Below, piece by piece: positions 24,911 through 36,366 of a stretch of DNA of 48,545 bases. The DNA is taken from assembly GCF_000428725.1 (NCBI RefSeq), contig NZ_AUAM01000037.1, positions 1-48,545 on the forward strand, given 5' to 3'. The notes under the pieces were generated by a model. That model saw only the letters and a program-made list of their open reading frames with translations, had not been told where the DNA came from and searched no databases. How positions within the stretch are numbered: the first letter of the stretch is position 1; every line of letters begins with the position of its first letter. The stretch is from Psychromonas aquimarina ATCC BAA-1526 (GTDB lineage: Bacteria; Pseudomonadota; Gammaproteobacteria; Enterobacterales; Psychromonadaceae). The translations under genes were made by a program, and so were the position numbers.

Positions 24911-25215
24911 AGTGAATCCTACTTATAAAGAAAATGATACTACTAAAGAGATACAAATACTTCAATACGGTTAGATTGCAAACATAGAATATATAATATA
25001 TTTATAAACAAGGTAAACAATAATCAGCCAGGCCGTAAAAATGAAGCAGCGCTTAAGCGGAGGTTTACTAATTTTATGACCTGTTTTACACGTTAAAGCC
25101 GGACTTATTCAGCATTACCTCCGAAAAAACAGCTCTGTTAGCCCGCTCACATAATTAGTTCATTTGCGTTGAATATCTGTTAAAATCCCGCACCAAATTA
25201 GCAGGAGATTTATTT
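24911..25215. other. Divergent intergenic region before mnmA
   Basis: No gene is seen. The region carries the promoters of the carbonic anhydrase (minus) and mnmA (plus). GCAGGAG precedes the mnmA ATG. Confidence 0.4.
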
Positions 25216-26319
25216 ATGACAGACAATAGCCAAATTAAAGTGATCGTCGGTATGTCCGGCGGTGTTGATTCTTCAGTATCCGCGTATTTATTACAGCAGC
25301 AGGGATACCAGGTTGAAGGGCTATTTATGAAGAACTGGGAAGAGGACGATACCGACGAGTATTGTGCTGCAGCCCAGGACCTTCAAGATGCCCAGGCAGT
25401 CTGTGATAAATTAGGTATAACTCTGCACACCATTAATTTCGCAGCTGAATACTGGGATAATGTCTTTGAACACTTCTTAGCGGAGTACAAAGCAGGCCGT
25501 ACGCCGAACCCCGATATCATGTGTAATAAAGAGATTAAATTTAAAGCCTTTTTAGAATTTGCCGCCGAAGATCTTGGCGCGGATTATATCGCTACCGGCC
25601 ATTATGTACGCCGCCGTGAGACAAACGGTCATGTACAGCTGCTGCGCGGACTGGATAATAATAAAGACCAAAGTTATTTCTTATATGCGATTGGTGAAAA
25701 ACAGGTTGCTAAAACACTGTTCCCTGTCGGCGAACTGGAAAAACCAGAAGTACGCCGTATTGCTGAAGAGCAGGATTTAATTACCCACAATAAAAAAGAC
25801 AGCACCGGTATCTGTTTTATCGGCGAGCGTAAATTCACTGACTTCCTGCAGGAATACTTACCTGCACAGCCGGGTGACATTGTTACACCAACGGGTGAAG
25901 TTATCGGTCAGCATCAGGGCCTGATGTATCACACACTTGGTCAGCGCAAAGGGCTGGGTATCGGCGGATTACAGAATTCTAATGAAAATCCCTGGTATGT
26001 TGTCGGCAAAGATATGGAAAACAACCGTTTATTAGTCGCTCAGGGTGCAGATAATCCGGCGCTGTTTTCTTACGGTTTATTGGCCAAACAGTGTGACTGG
26101 GTTGACCGCACAGCTAAAGATAAAACCTTTAAGTGCACAGTAAAAACCCGTTACCGTCAGACCGATATTGCCTGCACTGTTAAACCGCTGGATGATGATA
26201 CATTAGAGGTGATTTTTGATGAACCTCAGGCGGCCGTCACACCGGGACAGTCTGCGGTATTTTATATTGATGAAGTTTGTTTAGGCGGCGCGATTATTGA
26301 GCAGCATTTACAAAAGTAA
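25216..26319 (+). CDS. mnmA: tRNA-specific 2-thiouridylase MnmA
   Basis: The 367-residue enzyme thiolates U34 of tRNA Lys, Glu and Gln. The PP-loop SGGVDSS (about 14-20) binds ATP; the catalytic cysteines are C103 in [10 protein letters not shown] and C200 in GICFIGER, matching E. coli C102 and C199. [18 protein letters not shown] and the C-terminal beta domain are present. Length is standard. It heads the gammaproteobacterial cluster mnmA-hflD-purB. Confidence 0.98.
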   Translation: MTDNSQIKVIVGMSGGVDSSVSAYLLQQQGYQVEGLFMKNWEEDDTDEYCAAAQDLQDAQAVCDKLGITLHTINFAAEYWDNVFEHFLAEYKAGRTPNPDIMCNKEIKFKAFLEFAAEDLGADYIATGHYVRRRETNGHVQLLRGLDNNKDQSYFLYAIGEKQVAKTLFPVGELEKPEVRRIAEEQDLITHNKKDSTGICFIGERKFTDFLQEYLPAQPGDIVTPTGEVIGQHQGLMYHTLGQRKGLGIGGLQNSNENPWYVVGKDMENNRLLVAQGADNPALFSYGLLAKQCDWVDRTAKDKTFKCTVKTRYRQTDIACTVKPLDDDTLEVIFDEPQAAVTPGQSAVFYIDEVCLGGAIIEQHLQK

Positions 26320-26347
26320 CTGTGCTCTGTTCATATGCCGTAAAATT

Positions 26348-26370
26348 AAGGCTCAGCTGAAGAGCCTTAA
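26348..26370 (+). terminator. Hairpin between mnmA and hflD
   Basis: AAGGCTC (26348-26354) pairs with GAGCCTT (26362-26368) around a 7-nt loop. The following AATAATTCG is a weak T-tract, so read-through into hflD is likely. Confidence 0.45.
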
Positions 26371-26420
26371 TAATTCGTCTCTTAGAAAACATAACCGTAT
26401 TTATTAAAAGAGAAATATTC

Positions 26421-27050
26421 ATGCCATATCATAATTTACAATCCCGCAGTCTCGCGTTTGCAGCCATCTGTCAGGCGGCTTACCTGGTTGATAAAATTGC
26501 CAACAAAGGTTTATGCCCTGATGCAGCCGCATTTAATGCTTCGCTTCATTCTATTATGCGCACTTCAGGCGATTCTCCATTAGATATATTCGGTGGTTAC
26601 GAGTCACTGCAGGTCGGTTTTAAAAGCATGATTGAACAGCTTGATAATGCGGGTAATAACCGCAATATGCAGGTAACCAAATATGTAATCGGCATGATTG
26701 CCCTGGAGAAAAAGCTAAGCCGCAGCTCAGGTGCACTGAACATGCTCGGCGAACGTATTAATCAGGTACAGCGCCAGCTGGCACATTTCGACATTAATGA
26801 TGACAGTGTATTAAGCAATTTAGACTCTATCTATAAAGATATAATCAGTAATCTGGGGCCGAAAATTCAAGTCAACGGCAACCCGGCCAGCCTGCAGCAG
26901 GTACAGACACAGCATAAAATCCGTGCATTACTGCTTGCCGGTGTTCGTGCAGCCGTTTTATGGCGTCAAATCGGCGGTAAACGCCGTCAGCTGGTTTTCT
27001 CACGCAGAGCGATGATCCACCAGACAAAACAGAATTTACAACGCGTTTAA
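26421..27050 (+). CDS. hflD: Lysogenization regulator HflD
   Basis: The 209-residue helical protein matches HflD: QSRSLAFAAICQAAYLVD, SPLDIFGGYESLQVGF, TKYVIGMIALEKKLSR, QVQTQHKIRALLLAGVRAAVLWRQIGG (in parts) and a basic end. In E. coli it associates with the inner membrane and interacts with phage lambda CII; its host role is not settled. It keeps its conserved place between mnmA and purB. Confidence 0.96.
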   Translation: MPYHNLQSRSLAFAAICQAAYLVDKIANKGLCPDAAAFNASLHSIMRTSGDSPLDIFGGYESLQVGFKSMIEQLDNAGNNRNMQVTKYVIGMIALEKKLSRSSGALNMLGERINQVQRQLAHFDINDDSVLSNLDSIYKDIISNLGPKIQVNGNPASLQQVQTQHKIRALLLAGVRAAVLWRQIGGKRRQLVFSRRAMIHQTKQNLQRV

Positions 27051-27169
27051 AGCGCGCTTTAAATAAGCAGAAAGATACACACTTAACTAATCAGCTCTCG
27101 TCGTTTATTCAGCTAAGCACGAGGCAGAACAGTTACACAATAGTTTTAAAACAACCTACTTTTATTTAG

Positions 27170-28552
<1,383 letters not shown>

Positions 28553-28577
28553 TATTCGTGTTAAACGAATGTGACTT

Positions 28578-28604
28578 AAGGCAACCTTCGGGTTGCCTTT
28601 TTTG
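28578..28604 (+). terminator. Intrinsic terminator after purB
   Basis: AAGGCAACC (28578-28586), loop TTCG, GGTTGCC (28591-28597), then TTTTTTT. UUCG tetraloop with a strong T-tract. Confidence 0.93.
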
Positions 28605-28667
28605 TATACTCTATAATATATCCTAAATAAACAAAGCATTGTGATTCAATAACCCTATGAGGTTTCT

Positions 28668-29795
28668 ATGTTCGAACTAAATTTAGATATTAACCAGTTT
28701 CTCGACACCTACTGGCAGAAAAAACCAACTGTTATTAAAAATGGATTTATCGACTTTGAAGATCCTATTTTACCCGATGAAATTGCCGGGCTGGCAATGG
28801 AAGAAGAGATTGAAAGCCGCCTTGTTTATCAGGAAGAGGACAAGTGGCAGGCAGAATCCGGCCCCTTTGAAACCTTTGAGCGGCTGGAAAAAGACGGCGC
28901 AACGTTATTAATACAGGCTGTAGATCACTGGCATGAAGATGCGCAGCAGTTAGTACGCCCTTTCCGTTTTCTGCCTAACTGGCGTATTGACGATCTGATG
29001 ATCAGTTACTCAACCCCTAAGGGCGGAGTTGGTCCGCATATCGATAATTATGATGTGTTCATTATTCAGGGCAAGGGCAAACGTCACTGGCGGGTTGGTG
29101 AGAAAAAAGCACTGCAGGAATTTGCCGCTCACGGCGCATTAAAACACTGTGAAGCCTTTGCCGCTTTGATTGATGTAGTGCTGGAGCCCGGCGATATCTT
29201 ATATATTCCCTGCGGCTTTCCACACGAAGGATATGCTGTTGAACCGTCAATGAATTACAGCGTAGGTTTCCGCGCACCGGATCAGAATGATCTGATCAGC
29301 AGCTTTGCCGATTACTGTTTAGACATAGATCAAACTGCACAGCGTTACCTTGACCCGGAGATGATAATACGTGAAAGGCCGGGCAGAATAGAAGAGCAGG
29401 AACTTAATGAACTGCACCGTTTATTAATTGAGCGCAGTAAAAGCCCCGTAGATCTAATCCCCTGGTTCGGGCGCATGATCAGTGAAGCAAAACATGAACT
29501 GGATATTGCATCCTCAGATATTCCGCAGACTAATCAGCAGATATTAGACCTGTTTGAAGCCGGTGCGCAGTTTATCCGCTTAGGCGGCCTGCGGGCAGTT
29601 TATTTTCAGCAGTCACCGGAGCTGCTGTTTATCAACGGTGAACAGTTTAACTGTGAAGGTTTTACTGAGCTAGGTCATCACCTCTGCGATCAGGATGAAG
29701 TAGCCGGCGAAATCGTCGAACTGCTCAGTGAAGATGAAAATGCCTTAACTCTGTTTACCCGCTTAGTAAACCTCGGTTACTGGTACGCGGCTTAA
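28668..29795 (+). CDS. roxA: 50S ribosomal protein L16 3-hydroxylase (RoxA/YcfD)
   Basis: The 375-residue protein is a JmjC-type Fe(II)/2-oxoglutarate oxygenase that hydroxylates an arginine of ribosomal protein L16. The iron ligands are H124 and D126 in GPHIDNYDVF and H186 in GFPHEGYA, close to E. coli YcfD (H125, D127, H187). RHWRVG follows the first motif, and the C-terminal half is the helical dimerisation and winged-helix part. The gene follows purB as in other gammaproteobacteria. Confidence 0.95.
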   Translation: MFELNLDINQFLDTYWQKKPTVIKNGFIDFEDPILPDEIAGLAMEEEIESRLVYQEEDKWQAESGPFETFERLEKDGATLLIQAVDHWHEDAQQLVRPFRFLPNWRIDDLMISYSTPKGGVGPHIDNYDVFIIQGKGKRHWRVGEKKALQEFAAHGALKHCEAFAALIDVVLEPGDILYIPCGFPHEGYAVEPSMNYSVGFRAPDQNDLISSFADYCLDIDQTAQRYLDPEMIIRERPGRIEEQELNELHRLLIERSKSPVDLIPWFGRMISEAKHELDIASSDIPQTNQQILDLFEAGAQFIRLGGLRAVYFQQSPELLFINGEQFNCEGFTELGHHLCDQDEVAGEIVELLSEDENALTLFTRLVNLGYWYAA

Positions 29796-29796
29796 A

Positions 29797-29830
29797 CAAA
29801 AAAATGCCGTTCAAATAAATGAACGGCATT
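29797..29830 (-). terminator. Terminator of the amylase gene
   Basis: Read on the minus strand, AATGCCGTTCA and TGAACGGCATT (29820-29830 and 29803-29813) form a perfect 11-bp stem, followed by TTTTTT (29798-29804). It sits between convergent roxA and the amylase. Confidence 0.9.
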
Positions 29831-29850
29831 AGTTACACTACTATATTAAT

Positions 29851-32800
29851 TTATATTGCTTCAAGCAGGATCAGACCTTCACTTCCAGCGTCAAAGCTGA
29901 CAGAACCATTAGTTACGGTTGCTACTGTTCCGTCATAAGCATTACGTACACTGCTGCCGTCAGCAAAATAACCGTCGACATTAATGCTTACCTGACCTGC
30001 ACCGTCCAGCACCACCACAACATTATTGACACTGCCGGAAACAGGATTAGTCCAGCTGCGCGCAAATGCTCTGCCGCTTGACTGACCAGAAAGAGTTCTG
30101 TGCTGACCAGCACCAACAGCAGGGTTATCACGACGGAACTGTCCAACTTTCTGCCAGTGCTGATGAACGGCATTATTATCGCGGCTCCAGTCAATACTTG
30201 AACGGCTGCCCTGATCTGCATCACTGCCGCCGTCGCCGTTTACACGCCCCAGCTCATCACCATAGAAAATCTGCACACCGCCTGGTAATAACAGTAAAGC
30301 TGTACCAGCGCGTTTTTGACGAGCATCATCACCATTGTAAAAAACGGATCCAGTATCATGGCTGGAGATATAACTCAGCACATTCCAGTCTGTTGAGCTG
30401 TTAACCTGCCCCGCATAACTGGCAAATTGATTAAGCATAGTATCGGCATTTGCAGTCATACCGTCTACTGCGCCTTTAAAGCTGAAGTTAATCACCGAAT
30501 CAAATTGAGCTGTTGTGTGGATATCTGACTGACCAACGCCATGCCCCCACACTTCTGCTGTTGACCAGAACTCATCATTCCAGTCTGCACCAGGCAGGTC
30601 CGGGTTATTTTGACGCCACTCATTTAATGCTGCTTTAGCTTGTGCATTGAGGTTTGCCCAGTTGTCATAGGTTACGTGCTTAGCAGTATCTACGCGGAAA
30701 CCATCAATGCCGTAATCTTTAACATATTGAACTAACCATTCAGTTATCCAGTCACGAACACGTTTACTGCCCGCGACCTGATAATCACTTAAATAACCTT
30801 GACCGAAGGTTGCTTTATTCGCTAAAAAGGCAGGAATGCCGACAGCCTGAGTTGACTCCGTTTTAAAGTCCGGCAGGTAGGCTAAACATTTACTGAGATC
30901 ATCTCCGCCGCATGCATCATAACCAGGCAGACCTACGCGCACCCAGTCTTTACCCCACCAGCTCAGCCACTTAGACTGATCACCGTCATAGTTAATAGTG
31001 CTGTGATAACCAAACCAGTTGCCGTCGCCTGGTGTCCAGTATTCGCCAGCCGTGGTTGAGCCGTAGTTAAACTCATGCATATCTTTAAGGGTGTTGTAAC
31101 CTGCATGGTTCATTACCACATCCATCACTACGCGGATGCCTTGACTATGCGCCGTATCGACAAACTGTTTAAATTCAGCCCGCGTGCCCATATTGGCATC
31201 AAGGTTAGTGTAATCCTGTACGTAATAACCGTGATACGCATAATGAGCGAAGTCACCGTTACTGCCGCCGCCGACAAAACCGTGCGCCTGCTCGTATGGT
31301 GCAGTCAGCCAGATAGCGTTGACACCAAGATCAGTAAAGTAACCGGCATTAAGCTTTTCTGTCAGGCCTGCAATATCGCCGCCGTGGAAAGTACCAATGT
31401 TTTTTCCAGTAGCATCAATACTTGGACGACCATAAGAGTTGTTATTCGACGGGTTGCCGTCTTTAAAGCGGTCGGTAATAACAAAATAAACACTGGCGTT
31501 ATCCCAGGTAAAGTCAGAAGCCTCAGGCGGCGTTACTTTAGTCAGCGTGAAACACTCATTCGCGCGGCTGCTGCTGTTGGCTGCCCATAAACAAACCTGC
31601 ATTGACTGATCAACTGCTAATGCTCCGCCGACAACAATGGCTGTGCCGTCAGTAAAACTAATGCCGTTAACAGGATCACTTCCGTCAATAGTATAACGGC
31701 CGCCGGATATATCATCACCGGCTGCGTGAAGTGTTACGCTTAATTCATCAGTAAAGAAAGTCGCACTGCTAGGATCGATGCTGACATCAGCATCTTTCGG
31801 CTCGATACAAGTCTCAACCCAGCTCTGCGTTTCAATAATGTAGCAGCCGTCTTTATCACGCGTTAGATCAGCTGTCTGCTGTGCGCCGTTATTACTGAAA
31901 ATCATATTGCTGAATGTACTTGCAGCAAATGTACGGCTATATATACCGTCGCCAAGATCCTGCATTTCATCACTGCCGGGCCATGTAGTATTATCTTCAC
32001 TGCCAGCAGGTAGTGCGCCCCAGTGGTGCATTGCTGGAACCCAGTTTGACGGTGCTTTTAACCACACTGTGAAACCTACTTTCTGAGCTTCTGTTTTAGT
32101 GTAAGTGTAAGTCTGCGTTACCGATCCCTGTGCATTAAGCGCAAAGACCTGCAGATCAACCGACTGACCCGCTTGTAAATCCGCCCCGACAGAAATAATA
32201 TCGCCGTTACTGAACACTGTTCCCTGAGTTACATCACCACTGCCCAGTAGATAACGGCTGTCGCTAATATTTTCGCCCTTATAACTTAGTGTCACCTGAT
32301 AACTGTCGCTGTTAAAATCACTGCTTCCCGGATTTACAGTCAACTCAGGTTTTACCGGCAGCGCGACTTCAGCGGCTAGAATTTCATGGCTGGATGCATT
32401 AAAGCTGACAGCGTAGTTACTATTATCAACTACCGTGAAATCCTGCGCTGGATAATTTTCAGCCCATGTTCCATCAGCTGTACAAGCTGCAATTTTAAAA
32501 CGTGCAGGTATCTCTTCCCCGGAAAATGCCTGAGTTAACTCATATAAACCAGTCTCTGAATTAAACTGCAGTGCTGTCTGCTCCCAGTTGTTCGGCGTCC
32601 CGCGCAGACACCATAGTGAAGGCTGTTCACCGGCAACGGTGATATCAACACTAGCAGAGGCACTTACAGCACCGAGATCATCAGTCACCTGCAGTGATAT
32701 TGTCTGACTCTGTGAAAAAGTAACAGTAATTGATTCTGATGCGGCACCTGTGCTCCAGTTATATGCGGCAACTGAGCCGTCTGCATCACTTGAGCCGGCG

Positions 32801-33177
32801 GCAGTGAAGGTGATGCTGGTACCGGCATCAACAGTTTGCGCACCAGCTGGAGATATAACTGCAACGGGGGCCTGGTTACTTGAACAGCTGCTGACCGGGT
32901 CAGCTTGAATATTTTTACTGTCACTGTAAAAAGTGATCTGGTAACTTCCCGCAGAAACTGTGTAGTCAGCGCCTGGATATGCCTCACTCCAATTGCCGTA
33001 ACGATCTATTTTAAAGCGGGGATTATCACTGCCGAAAGTTTGGCAAGTTTGATACTCACTTCCAGAGATATGTTCCAGGGCTGTATTAGCCCAGCCGTTT
33101 GGTGTACCGCGGAAATCCCATTCTGCCTGCGCAGACAGCGAAACCGCAAACAAACCAAACAATAATGCTTTGTTCAT
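29851..33177 (-). CDS. Modular secreted MalS-type alpha-amylase (GH13)
   Basis: The 1108-residue protein starts with a signal peptide (to AQA/EW). By residue: 20-97 a starch-binding-like module (RGTPNGW, ARFKI-type strand, YPGADY), 100-182 a PKD domain, 186-270 a second copy of the first module (RGTPNNW), 275-360 a chitobiase-type beta module, 365-460 a CBM26-like starch-binding module (KAPSNW, NTTWPG, FSNNGAQQTADL), 463-550 a second beta module. The GH13 barrel is at about 555-1010, close to E. coli MalS (TFHGGDIAGLTEKL, AYHGYYVQDYTNLD), with nucleophile D830 in GFRVDTAKH, acid E875 in TAEVWGHGV and D941 in SSHD. It degrades starch or glycogen outside the cell or in the periplasm. The start has TTTTAAAAGGAGTT upstream. 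No maltose gene is adjacent. Confidence 0.93.
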   Translation of the reverse strand: MNKALLFGLFAVSLSAQAEWDFRGTPNGWANTALEHISGSEYQTCQTFGSDNPRFKIDRYGNWSEAYPGADYTVSAGSYQITFYSDSKNIQADPVSSCSSNQAPVAVISPAGAQTVDAGTSITFTAAGSSDADGSVAAYNWSTGAASESITVTFSQSQTISLQVTDDLGAVSASASVDITVAGEQPSLWCLRGTPNNWEQTALQFNSETGLYELTQAFSGEEIPARFKIAACTADGTWAENYPAQDFTVVDNSNYAVSFNASSHEILAAEVALPVKPELTVNPGSSDFNSDSYQVTLSYKGENISDSRYLLGSGDVTQGTVFSNGDIISVGADLQAGQSVDLQVFALNAQGSVTQTYTYTKTEAQKVGFTVWLKAPSNWVPAMHHWGALPAGSEDNTTWPGSDEMQDLGDGIYSRTFAASTFSNMIFSNNGAQQTADLTRDKDGCYIIETQSWVETCIEPKDADVSIDPSSATFFTDELSVTLHAAGDDISGGRYTIDGSDPVNGISFTDGTAIVVGGALAVDQSMQVCLWAANSSSRANECFTLTKVTPPEASDFTWDNASVYFVITDRFKDGNPSNNNSYGRPSIDATGKNIGTFHGGDIAGLTEKLNAGYFTDLGVNAIWLTAPYEQAHGFVGGGSNGDFAHYAYHGYYVQDYTNLDANMGTRAEFKQFVDTAHSQGIRVVMDVVMNHAGYNTLKDMHEFNYGSTTAGEYWTPGDGNWFGYHSTINYDGDQSKWLSWWGKDWVRVGLPGYDACGGDDLSKCLAYLPDFKTESTQAVGIPAFLANKATFGQGYLSDYQVAGSKRVRDWITEWLVQYVKDYGIDGFRVDTAKHVTYDNWANLNAQAKAALNEWRQNNPDLPGADWNDEFWSTAEVWGHGVGQSDIHTTAQFDSVINFSFKGAVDGMTANADTMLNQFASYAGQVNSSTDWNVLSYISSHDTGSVFYNGDDARQKRAGTALLLLPGGVQIFYGDELGRVNGDGGSDADQGSRSSIDWSRDNNAVHQHWQKVGQFRRDNPAVGAGQHRTLSGQSSGRAFARSWTNPVSGSVNNVVVVLDGAGQVSINVDGYFADGSSVRNAYDGTVATVTNGSVSFDAGSEGLILLEAI

Positions 33178-33915
33178 TTTAACTCCTTTTAAAACTAAGT
33201 TAGCGCAGCAGCCCCTATGACTGCTGCTGATTGTGTAAATAATAAAGAACTACATTGGTTGTAAAACATGTCTAAGGGGAGCTGAAGGGCTCCGCTAAAA
33301 AGTAAATATTTTTAATAAGCGCAATGCTTTATAGAGCTGCTTTTATCCGCCTTTGCTGCTCTTATCCATGGCCCTGTCGATACTCAACATGACTTAACAG
33401 CGCTGACTTCATTTTGTTTGATTTGTGATTTTTTTTAGAATAATCAAACACTGCTCTTTATCAGCCTTAGTCTATTTAAAGTAAATATCACCATAAATCC
33501 CAGACAGCACAGACGCTATAAAACTGCCGTTTCAATCTACTTTCACACTTCCACAACATGCATAAAACAATCTGATATATAGGGATTTTTAGTTAAAAAG
33601 TCACACTTAGTGCATATTATGCAGACAGCAAATACTGCTTACTTAAGCGCTTCGGATACTAGAACCGTGCAGTTCAAAATACCAACAACAAGTGTTTAAA
33701 ATACGAGCACCCTCAAAGTGTAAACGATTGCAGACACACAAAAATGATATTTAATTGCTTTTATTTTGCATTTAAATAAAGACAGGAAGGGATAAAACAG
33801 GTTTACTTTTTGCTGTTGAGAGAATAGAAAAGCAGCCGTCAAGGCAAAGCATCAAAGCTGAAAGATCAAGCCGGCAGACAAACGAAAACCGGCAGTCAGA
33901 AAAAGGGCTGTTTTT
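33178..33915. other. Amylase leader and 738-bp gap
   Basis: No gene is visible. In the amylase leader, GCAGCAG (33205-33211) and CTGCTGC (33221-33227) form a 7-bp hairpin about 28 nt upstream of the start codon, and GGAGC...GCTCC (33278-33293) forms another. They may influence translation. The remainder, to the LysE-family gene end, is AT-rich and shows no recognised element. Confidence 0.4.
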
Positions 33916-34521
33916 TTAAAGACCGCCCCATAATTGATTAGCACCTAAATACAATGAAATCCCGCCAACTACGGGCATAAAGACTGCCGGCAGATAAAAC
34001 AGCACCGCTCTGCACTTGGCGTAACTGAGTAACTTTTTAGCGGCCTTGGCATAGGTGACCATAATACTCACATCAATCACTACCCATAAAACTAAAAATA
34101 TCAGCGCCTGCTGGGTAAATGATTCCGTAGCGATAACAAACGAAGGTAAAAACGCGACAAAAAACAGAATATCTTTCGGATTAGATATTCCCGCGCGCAT
34201 TGCACGCCAGAAACAGTTTTTATTATGAGATTTCATATCATCAATGCTTACCTCTTTACGCAGAGCTGTCAGCCCCAGATAGATAAGGTAACAGCCGCCG
34301 ATAACACGCCCCCATTCTAATAGATGCGCATCCAGAGAAACGGCAAAATTCAGCGCAATGAGTGCACAGACAAGTAATATCAGTGAAGCAAGCGCACTGC
34401 CGAGAATGGTGCCAGACGGCCAGCCGTGTTTAGAATCAGAGATAATTAAAGCAATAAGCGGACCGGGTGTTGATATTAATATAGCGATAGATACAGCATA
34501 AGTAATATAAATGGATAACAC
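33916..34521 (-). CDS. LysE/RhtB-family amino-acid exporter
   Basis: The 201-residue inner-membrane protein has about six hydrophobic segments. It has the family signature near the N-terminus (STPGPLIALIISDSKHGW), a G-x-x-YLxYLG-type helix (GGCYLIYLGLTALRK), and GISNPKDILFFVAFLPSF in the middle. LysE-family proteins export amino acids or derivatives; the substrate is unknown. The gene stands alone, divergent to the lipoprotein at 34790. Confidence 0.9.
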   Translation of the reverse strand: MLSIYITYAVSIAILISTPGPLIALIISDSKHGWPSGTILGSALASLILLVCALIALNFAVSLDAHLLEWGRVIGGCYLIYLGLTALRKEVSIDDMKSHNKNCFWRAMRAGISNPKDILFFVAFLPSFVIATESFTQQALIFLVLWVVIDVSIMVTYAKAAKKLLSYAKCRAVLFYLPAVFMPVVGGISLYLGANQLWGGL

Positions 34522-34789
34522 GATACATCCCTAATAAATTTTAAACGACCGATCATAGTGCTTATGTGCATAATTAGGTAATCAAAAAAAGCTACTAAAC
34601 AATTGTTCTTTTCATTAAGCACACAATTTCCACACAATTACTAAAAACATATTAAAAACAATGAAAATACTCAACAATATCAATACCTTAATTATATTTT
34701 ACTTCTTCATTTTTATACCACAGTGCTTTTATATACTGAGCATAAATCGACAGTTAGACATTACCCGGCAAATACACAGGAGTGTTATT

Positions 34790-36217
34790 ATGAAGCATAA
34801 AATATTGATATTAATCCAGGCAGTTTTAATCTCTAACCTTTTCGGCTGCGGCTCAGGCGGCGGCGGTTCAACAGACAGTACAGCAAGCTCCACAGCAGCC
34901 GCTTCCGAAGTCACCACGACCGTGACAGACAGTTCCAGCCAGACACCAGGCACGGCAGAATCCCCTGCCCCGGGAACTTTTACCATGGCACAGACTCTTT
35001 CCGACGGCGCGCAGCGCACAACAATCGCCTTTGCCGGCTTAGGTATGATAACCGGTAATCTGCAGGCACAGTCCTTTTTCCCTCCCGGTAAAGTAGCTGA
35101 CTACTGGGGATTTCAGTATCTGCGCGATAATGATTCCGACGGTATGGGCCACAATACAAGTTTTCTGACCAGAATTGCCAGCAATGTACTCTATATTCTT
35201 GATGATCAGCAGTTAGCCGTTCTGACCACACTGGCTTCCAGTCAGGTCAGTCAAATTAATGAATATGCCTACCAGCGCTATCCGCTGATGCAGGCTTTCC
35301 GCAGTCATATGCTCGGAGACTTACCCTTAGGTACTTCAGGTTTAAGTGTGAGCGCAGTTAAACAAGCCTCCAAAGAGCTCTACCAGCTGGACGGACAGAT
35401 CAGTTATGACCGTGCAGTTGTATTTGCAGAAATCTACAGAGGTATGAGTGCCAGTCAGTTAAGCTACCTTGATGATATGAAAGGCAGCGGCTGGGAGTCA
35501 TGGGCGGACATTGACCAGTCAGTACTTAAAGAAAGAACCCAGGGCCTTTCCCATGACGAGTCAGTCGCAGTAATGACCTACGCCGGGGATCTTTTCAGCT
35601 GGTATGCCGGATCGCTTGAAGCCGACGCTTATTTCTGCCCCGAACGCCAGGGCACCTATTACGGCTCTTTTTACATAAAAGATGCACCTGCTATCGGTGT
35701 TGAAGGTTACAGCATTAATGAACAGTTAACCGCCACAGCGGGGCGCGTCCTAAGCGACAGCAGCGAGGGTTACGTTTCGGCAGATCAGGCCGCATTAGTT
35801 TCCAGCCTGGTAGATACCCAGCGCAGTAACCTTTATGCAGGAAACTTAAACATAGTTCAGGCCAGAACGGATATTTCCACCGCCCTGCGCAGCCTGATCA
35901 GCAGCGAAGAACTTTCGGACACCTATAAAGCACAAGTACTGGCTGAAGTACTGGAAAAATCAGCTGTCTATGGTGAACTCGACGGAGAAAATAATTTCCA
36001 CTACGCCGGCGTTTTTGCACAGCTATATCAGTCTTTATCAGACACACAGATGCAGCAGTTAACGGCGCTTAGAAAAGAGATCATGTCCGGCACCTATGAC
36101 AGCGGCGCCTCTTTTGATTTTTCTACTGCGACAAGCCTGTTCCTTTACTCTGCAGAAATCACCGACACTTCAGTGCTTGACAGCTATCTGGCAGAGGGCG
36201 CTGACCTGTTTGAATAA
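34790..36217 (+). CDS. Lipoprotein of unknown function with internal repeats
   Basis: I start it at ATG 34790 after CAGGAGTG, which gives a lipoprotein signal (MKHKILILIQAVLISNLFGC); an upstream ATG (34661) would bury it. The protein has 475 residues. After the lipidated cysteine comes a Gly/Ser/Thr-rich linker. The rest seems to be helical and twofold repeated: YDRAVVFAEIYRGMSASQLSYLDDM and HYAGVFAQLYQSLSDTQMQQLTAL are similar segments, with LTxxQ-like motifs reminiscent of Spy/CpxP periplasmic chaperones. A central YFCPERQGTYYGSFYIKDAP segment separates the halves. I do not recognise a named family. It lies upstream of a BaeSR-like operon; in E. coli BaeSR controls spy, so a stress role is an attractive guess. 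Confidence 0.7.
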   Translation: MKHKILILIQAVLISNLFGCGSGGGGSTDSTASSTAAASEVTTTVTDSSSQTPGTAESPAPGTFTMAQTLSDGAQRTTIAFAGLGMITGNLQAQSFFPPGKVADYWGFQYLRDNDSDGMGHNTSFLTRIASNVLYILDDQQLAVLTTLASSQVSQINEYAYQRYPLMQAFRSHMLGDLPLGTSGLSVSAVKQASKELYQLDGQISYDRAVVFAEIYRGMSASQLSYLDDMKGSGWESWADIDQSVLKERTQGLSHDESVAVMTYAGDLFSWYAGSLEADAYFCPERQGTYYGSFYIKDAPAIGVEGYSINEQLTATAGRVLSDSSEGYVSADQAALVSSLVDTQRSNLYAGNLNIVQARTDISTALRSLISSEELSDTYKAQVLAEVLEKSAVYGELDGENNFHYAGVFAQLYQSLSDTQMQQLTALRKEIMSGTYDSGASFDFSTATSLFLYSAEITDTSVLDSYLAEGADLFE

Positions 36218-36243
36218 TAATGGTACTCACTAAAGACAGTGTT

Positions 36244-36279
36244 TTGTGTCTGGGCGTAATAACCTATGCCCAGACACAA
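36244..36279 (+). other. 12-bp perfect hairpin between lipoprotein and small Cys gene
   Basis: TTGTGTCTGGGC (36244-36255) pairs perfectly with GCCCAGACACAA (36268-36279) around a 12-nt loop. There is no T-tract, so it may be an mRNA stability or processing element rather than a full terminator. Confidence 0.55.
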
Positions 36280-36366
36280 GCCGTAAGTGATATCAACAGC
36301 ACTTTCAGCACCTTAACAACGGAACAGTGCATAACTGTTACTCTATTAACTCGAGGGAGTATTATA

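Noticed and set aside
31075..31590. Long frame antisense to the amylase gene
   Set aside because: It is a shadow of the GH13 coding sequence, whose catalytic motifs confirm the other strand.
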